Source: Sphingomonadaceae bacterium
GTDB lineage: Bacteria; Pseudomonadota; Alphaproteobacteria; Sphingomonadales; Sphingomonadaceae
NCBI GenBank assembly: GCA_016000085.1
Contig: JAECRT010000009.1
Span: forward strand, 25,106 to 89,105
Length of the DNA: 64,000 nucleotides
Direction of reading: 5' to 3'
In this document: in pieces, positions 59,963 to 64,000 of the stretch
How positions within the stretch are numbered: the stretch's first letter is position 1
Layout: each line of letters starts with the position of its first letter
Translations under genes and position numbers: made by a program
Notes under the pieces: model-generated
The model's input: the letters and a program-made list of their open reading frames with translations, nothing else
Told to the model about the DNA's origin: nothing
Databases searched by the model: none

Positions 59963-60496
59963 TCAGACGGTTTCCCACTCGATCAGATGGCTGATGTCGG
60001 TGCGATCCTCGCGCTTGCGACCGGCGGTGGCCAGATGGTGGCATGTGATCTGTGCGTCGGCGGCCAGTGGCCGGACCATCTCGAACACCCTGTCATATTC
60101 GGTGCGGGCTATTTTCCACACACCCCCCTCGCGGCGATACTGATCGCGGTAGATGGCGCTGCCGATAGTATGGAGATTGAGTTCGAGATTGATGAAGATA
60201 TCCTCCAGATACCAAATGCCCTCGGCGCTATCCTCACCTGTCAGGGTGATTTCGGGCATATGGCCATGATGCATGGCAACCGCATCCGAATTGAAGCTGT
60301 TGACCAGAAAATCGAGGAAGTTCTCGCGCCCTTCGACGCGCACGCGGTAGTTGCCGCCGCGATAGTCCACGCCGATGTCGTCGGTGAACATGTCGGCGAG
60401 CAGTGTCATATCCGCCGTATCGATGCCCCGGAAATAGCGATGCTTGAGGGTTCGAATATCCTCCATGTCGCTCAACTGCTGCAAGGTGTAAGCCAT
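59963..60496 (-). CDS. NTF2-like/SnoaL-like family protein
   Basis: MAYTLQQLSDMEDIRTLKHRYFRGIDTADMTLLADMFTDDIGVDYRGG...; SnoaL-type fold pattern. Confidence 0.85.
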   Translation of the reverse strand: MAYTLQQLSDMEDIRTLKHRYFRGIDTADMTLLADMFTDDIGVDYRGGNYRVRVEGRENFLDFLVNSFNSDAVAMHHGHMPEITLTGEDSAEGIWYLEDIFINLELNLHTIGSAIYRDQYRREGGVWKIARTEYDRVFEMVRPLAADAQITCHHLATAGRKREDRTDISHLIEWETV

Positions 60497-60678
60497 CCGC
60501 TCTCTCCTACTATAACGCAATATGCTATTTTTTATTTGTTATATATCGATTCTGCGTAACAATCTAGACGATTTGCCGCATTTATGGCTGGAAAATGAAA
60601 GGATAAAGTGAGTAAGGGCTTCCTTGTCGCCACGGCTACGGTGCGGCACAACGATAGCAGGACGAATGGGCCTGACGC

Positions 60679-61485
60679 ATGTCATGCGAGGAAAGGATCG
60701 GTAGAGTGGGCGAAACGGGTCAGGGGAAAATCGCCATAGTGACCGGCGGGACGCGGGGCATTGGCGCCGCGATCGTGCGCCGTCTGCTGGCGGAAGGCTA
60801 TGGGGTTGCCACTTGTGGTCGGACGCCACCAGAACAGCCGATCGCGATTGACGGACGGACAGCGGAATTCGAAGCCTGCGACATTCGTGACCCCGCAGCC
60901 GTCGCTACCTGGGTAGAGGCGCTGGTGGCCCGTCACGGTCGCATCGATTTGGTCGTCAACAATGCGGGCGGATCGCCGCAGGCAGAGGCCGCGACCGCCA
61001 GTCCCCGCTTTTCTGAACGTATCCTGCAACTCAACCTGCTGGCGCCGCTGCATGTATCGCAAGCGGCCTATCCGCATCTCAAGGCTTCCGGTGGGTCCAT
61101 CGTCAACATTGCGAGCGTATCGGGGGCGCGCCCGTCGCCCGATACCGCCATTTACGGCGCGGCCAAGGCAGGGCTGCTCAGCCTGACCACCAGCCTGGCG
61201 CAGGAATGGGGACCGCAGGTGCGGGTCAACGCAATCATCGTCGGGCTGATTGAGACGGAGACGGCGGAAATGACCTATGGCAGCGCGGAAGCACAGGCGC
61301 GCATTGCCGCGTCCCTGCCGCTGGGCCGCATGGGCCGCGGGAGCGATATTGCCGATGCGGTGACGTTTTTGGGCTCGCCTGCCGCCGCCTATATCAGCGG
61401 CGCGCGGTTGGAGGTGCATGGCGGCGGGGAACGGCCGCTCTTCCTGGAGATTGTGAAGGCGGAAGCAGAAGCCGCCCAGTCATGA
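60679..61485 (+). CDS. SDR family oxidoreductase
   Basis: GKIAIVTGGTRGIGAAIVRRLLAEGYGVATCGR...LVVNNAGG...YGAAKAGLLSLTTSLAQEWGPQVRVNAI. Start may be 60679 or GTG 60706. Confidence 0.9.
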   Translation: MSCEERIGRVGETGQGKIAIVTGGTRGIGAAIVRRLLAEGYGVATCGRTPPEQPIAIDGRTAEFEACDIRDPAAVATWVEALVARHGRIDLVVNNAGGSPQAEAATASPRFSERILQLNLLAPLHVSQAAYPHLKASGGSIVNIASVSGARPSPDTAIYGAAKAGLLSLTTSLAQEWGPQVRVNAIIVGLIETETAEMTYGSAEAQARIAASLPLGRMGRGSDIADAVTFLGSPAAAYISGARLEVHGGGERPLFLEIVKAEAEAAQS

Positions 61486-61490
61486 ATTGG

Positions 61491-61522
61491 TAGGCGATGG
61501 CGGGGTGTCCCGCCATCGCCTA
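61491..61522. terminator. Hairpin between convergent SDR genes
   Basis: Perfect 14-bp stem TAGGCGATGGCGGG-GTGT-CCCGCCATCGCCTA between stops at 61485 and 61529. Confidence 0.7.
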
Positions 61523-61528
61523 AACGGG

Positions 61529-62383
61529 TCAGGCGCCCAGCAACGCGCGGGTCTGATCGTTGAGTTCTGGCATGGCCTGTTTCTGGAACAGGCCAATGCG
61601 ACCGGCCAGCGCCTGCTCGGTCATCTCCGGCTGGCTGGAAATCCAGAATTTGCGCGCGGCCATGCCTTCGACGAAGATGCGGCAGCCTTCGTCCAGATCC
61701 ATGCCGTAATTGGCCATCATGTCCGCCATGATGGCGCGATGGTTTGCCGCGCCTTCCGGTTCGCCCTTGCCGGCCTCGGCGTCGAAGATGCTGGTCTTGA
61801 GCATCCCGGGAATGATCGAGCAGACGTTGATCGGCGCCTTGGCGACCTGCATTTCCAGATAGAGGCATTCGCTGAACGACTGGATGGCGTGCTTGCTCAT
61901 GATATAGGCGGTCTGCGTCGGCATGATGCCGAAGGAGCCGATGGAAGCGAGATTGGCGACCCATGCTTCCTCACCCACCCGCAGCATATGCGGCACGAAG
62001 GCGCGCACGCCATGGACAACACCGTGGATGTTGACGTTGAGCGTCGTTTCCCACCGAGCGGTCGGGATTTCCCAGCTATAGCCGATGGTTTCGATGCCGG
62101 CATTGTTGACCAGCAGGCGCACCGCACCATGGCGGTCGAACACGTCCTGCGCCAGTGCGTCAAGGGCTTCCGGCTTTGACACATCGATCTGGATCGCCTC
62201 GGCCTTGCCGCCTGCCGCGACGATGTGCGCCGCGACCTTTTCTGCTTTCGCCCCGTCAATGTCGGTGACGATAACGGTCATGCCGATCTGACCGCAGCGG
62301 CGGGCTATCCCCATGCCGATGCCCGCGCCCGCGCCGGTGATGACGGCGACGCCCCCTGAAAAAACCTTCTCTTCCTCAGTCAT
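61529..62383 (-). CDS. SDR family oxidoreductase
   Basis: GGVAVITGAGAGIGMGIARRCGQIGMTVIVTDIDG...LVNNAGIE...YIMSKHAIQSFSECLYLEM. Confidence 0.9.
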   Translation of the reverse strand: MTEEEKVFSGGVAVITGAGAGIGMGIARRCGQIGMTVIVTDIDGAKAEKVAAHIVAAGGKAEAIQIDVSKPEALDALAQDVFDRHGAVRLLVNNAGIETIGYSWEIPTARWETTLNVNIHGVVHGVRAFVPHMLRVGEEAWVANLASIGSFGIMPTQTAYIMSKHAIQSFSECLYLEMQVAKAPINVCSIIPGMLKTSIFDAEAGKGEPEGAANHRAIMADMMANYGMDLDEGCRIFVEGMAARKFWISSQPEMTEQALAGRIGLFQKQAMPELNDQTRALLGA

Positions 62384-62422
62384 GATTGCTTGGCTTTCGT
62401 GATGGATGTTGAGGAGTTGGGA

Positions 62423-63217
62423 TCAGATCGACGACAATGATGCAGGCGCGGCAGGCAGATAGTGATGATAATAGCCAGCCGCCCAACCGCCATCGACGGC
62501 CAGTTCCGCGCCGCAAACATAGCTGGCATCGTCGGAGCAGAGGAACAGGCTGGCGGCGGCGATTTCCTGTGGTTCGCCAATGCGCTGGAGCGGAACCCGC
62601 TCATAGCCCACATTCTTCGCCTCGCCTTCCAACGCCTGTGGATTGCCCATGATGGTGTTGACCCCGCCGGGATGCACCGAATTGACCCGCACGCCTTGAT
62701 GTCCGAATTCCAGGGCCGCCGTCTTGGTGAGGCCGCGCACGGCCCATTTGGAACTGCTGTAAAGCGCGAGTGAATTGGCGCCCCGCAGGCCGTCCACGGA
62801 TGAAATGTTGACGATCGCCCCGCGCCCAGCCGCGCACATGGCGCCGCCCACATGTTTGAGGCCAAGCATCGTGCCCTTGACGTTGATCCCCAACACCCGG
62901 TCGATCTGCTCGACGGTCAGCGCGATGATTGGCGCAAAGGCGACGATTGCCGCGTTGTTGACTAAGGTGTCGATCCGCCCATGTCGTGCCATGACGGCGT
63001 CCACCAGCGCGGTCCAACTGCCCTCATCTGCAACGTCCAAGTGTTGGAACATCGCAGCATCGCCCAGATCGGCGGCCAATGCCTGACCCTCGGCGTCCAG
63101 CACGTCGGCGATGACGATTTTCGCACCTTCGCGGGCGAACAGGCGTACCGTGGCTTCCCCCATGCCACGCGCGCCGCCGGTGATGATGGCGACCTTGTCC
63201 TGCAATCTTCCGGCCAT
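62423..63217 (-). CDS. SDR family oxidoreductase
   Basis: MAGRLQDKVAIITGGARGMGEATVRLFAREGAKIVIADV...YSSSKWAVRGLTKTAALEFGHQGVRVNSVHPGGVNT. ATG 63217 preferred over 63229. Confidence 0.93.
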   Translation of the reverse strand: MAGRLQDKVAIITGGARGMGEATVRLFAREGAKIVIADVLDAEGQALAADLGDAAMFQHLDVADEGSWTALVDAVMARHGRIDTLVNNAAIVAFAPIIALTVEQIDRVLGINVKGTMLGLKHVGGAMCAAGRGAIVNISSVDGLRGANSLALYSSSKWAVRGLTKTAALEFGHQGVRVNSVHPGGVNTIMGNPQALEGEAKNVGYERVPLQRIGEPQEIAAASLFLCSDDASYVCGAELAVDGGWAAGYYHHYLPAAPASLSSI

Positions 63218-63642
63218 GATAGTCTGCATCCTTTGTTTAATGTTACGGAATGAAGGACTTGAACGTCGCCCGGGGCACGTCCGAAATGTAGAGCGCGGAT
63301 TCGTCCATCGATCCTTGAGTAAGGGCGCTTTCAGGCGTCCTGTCCTTGTCGGTCGCGCGATAGCCTTGCATCACCCTGCCAAGTCCGCGCCAATGAGGAT
63401 GAAGTCAAAATTCCCTGTCATAGCTTCTCCCCACGCGCAGCGCTGATCTGTCGGCATTGGCAGATATAATCAAAATTGGCATCATGCGGACTGCATTATA
63501 CAATAATCTACGCAGGTAAAAAGCATTCGTCCAGCCATAGGCGAATAAGGCGTCGCTATCTATCTAGATTTAACATGTAAGCATATTCGCCGCGCACGGA
63601 AAAAAGTCCGAGGTTCCTACAGGGTGCGGGCTGGCCCGCTTG

Positions 63643-64000
63643 TCAGGCATTGATAGGGGAAAGCCATTCCCGAACGACGTTCTTCAACAGCTTGCCATTG
63701 GCGTTGCGGGGCAGGGGGCCATCCACGATATAAACATGGTCCGGGACTTTATAGTCGGACAGCTGCTGTGCGCAGAAGTCCCGCAACTCTGCATCCTCGA
63801 CCTTGCTGCGCGCGACGATGAATGCCTCGACACGTTCGCCAAGCACCGGACAGGGGCGGCCTATTACTACCGCCTCTGCCACGGCTTCGTGAGCCATCAG
63901 TATATTTTCGACCTCGATCGAATAGATTTTGAAACCGCCCCGATTAATCATGTCCTTCATTCGGTCCAGCACACAGATATAGCCCTCTGCATCCATTGTG
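63643..64000 (-). CDS. AMP-dependent acyl-CoA ligase, C-terminal part; runs off the window end
   Basis: DAEGYICVLDRMKDMINRGGFKIYSIEVENILMAHEAVAEAVVIGRPCPVLGERVEAFIV...PLPRNANGKLLKNVVREWL. Confidence 0.9.
   Translation of the reverse strand, partial: TMDAEGYICVLDRMKDMINRGGFKIYSIEVENILMAHEAVAEAVVIGRPCPVLGERVEAFIVARSKVEDAELRDFCAQQLSDYKVPDHVYIVDGPLPRNANGKLLKNVVREWLSPINA

Noticed and set aside
40061-64000. Calling the island a steroid degradation cluster outright
   Set aside because: KshA-like oxygenase and ACAD pair are suggestive, but no KstD, Hsa-type or reductase genes are visible; substrate left open.
1-64000. CRISPR arrays, tRNA/rRNA genes, prophage or IS elements
   Set aside because: None found on reading; no regularly spaced repeats, no cloverleaf-like sequence recognised, no transposase or integrase ORFs. 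A tRNAscan or ISfinder search would be decisive.

Overview
GC-rich window with the gene content of an alphaproteobacterium, most likely Sphingomonadaceae (inferred from TonB receptors, TorF porin, TetR/ACAD and SDR gene style; not tested by search). I see no CRISPR arrays, rRNA, tRNA, IS elements or prophage. In order: an M3 peptidase fragment; a TPP-riboswitch-controlled TonB receptor plus TenA unit; a GH43/LacI unit divergent from a formylglycine-generating-enzyme homolog; HU; frmA/fghA formaldehyde detoxification; DUF3422; VOC; ilvD; a TetR-controlled acyl-CoA dehydrogenase/thiolase/SDR operon; a GH13 alpha-glucosidase; a CDP-alcohol phosphatidyltransferase; an RND efflux operon divergent from an OmpR-type two-component system; a torF-(27-aa ORF)-kdpF-A-B-C-D-E potassium locus; an OYE-type oxidoreductase. 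From about 40 kb to the window end there is a dense catabolic island with two TonB receptors, six SDRs, acyl-CoA ligases, a Rieske oxygenase, a signal-bearing amidase, a paired ACAD, paired thioesterases, MFS, paired Lrp/AsnC, LuxR and an NTF2-like protein. Most notable: an amidohydrolase-2-fold protein in that island that has lost most canonical metal ligands, a recurrent TACGC-type intergenic motif across the island, a 14-bp repeat bracketing the kdp locus with a 27-aa membrane ORF upstream of kdpF, and paired TetR operators. All family calls come from reading motifs by eye; no database search was run.
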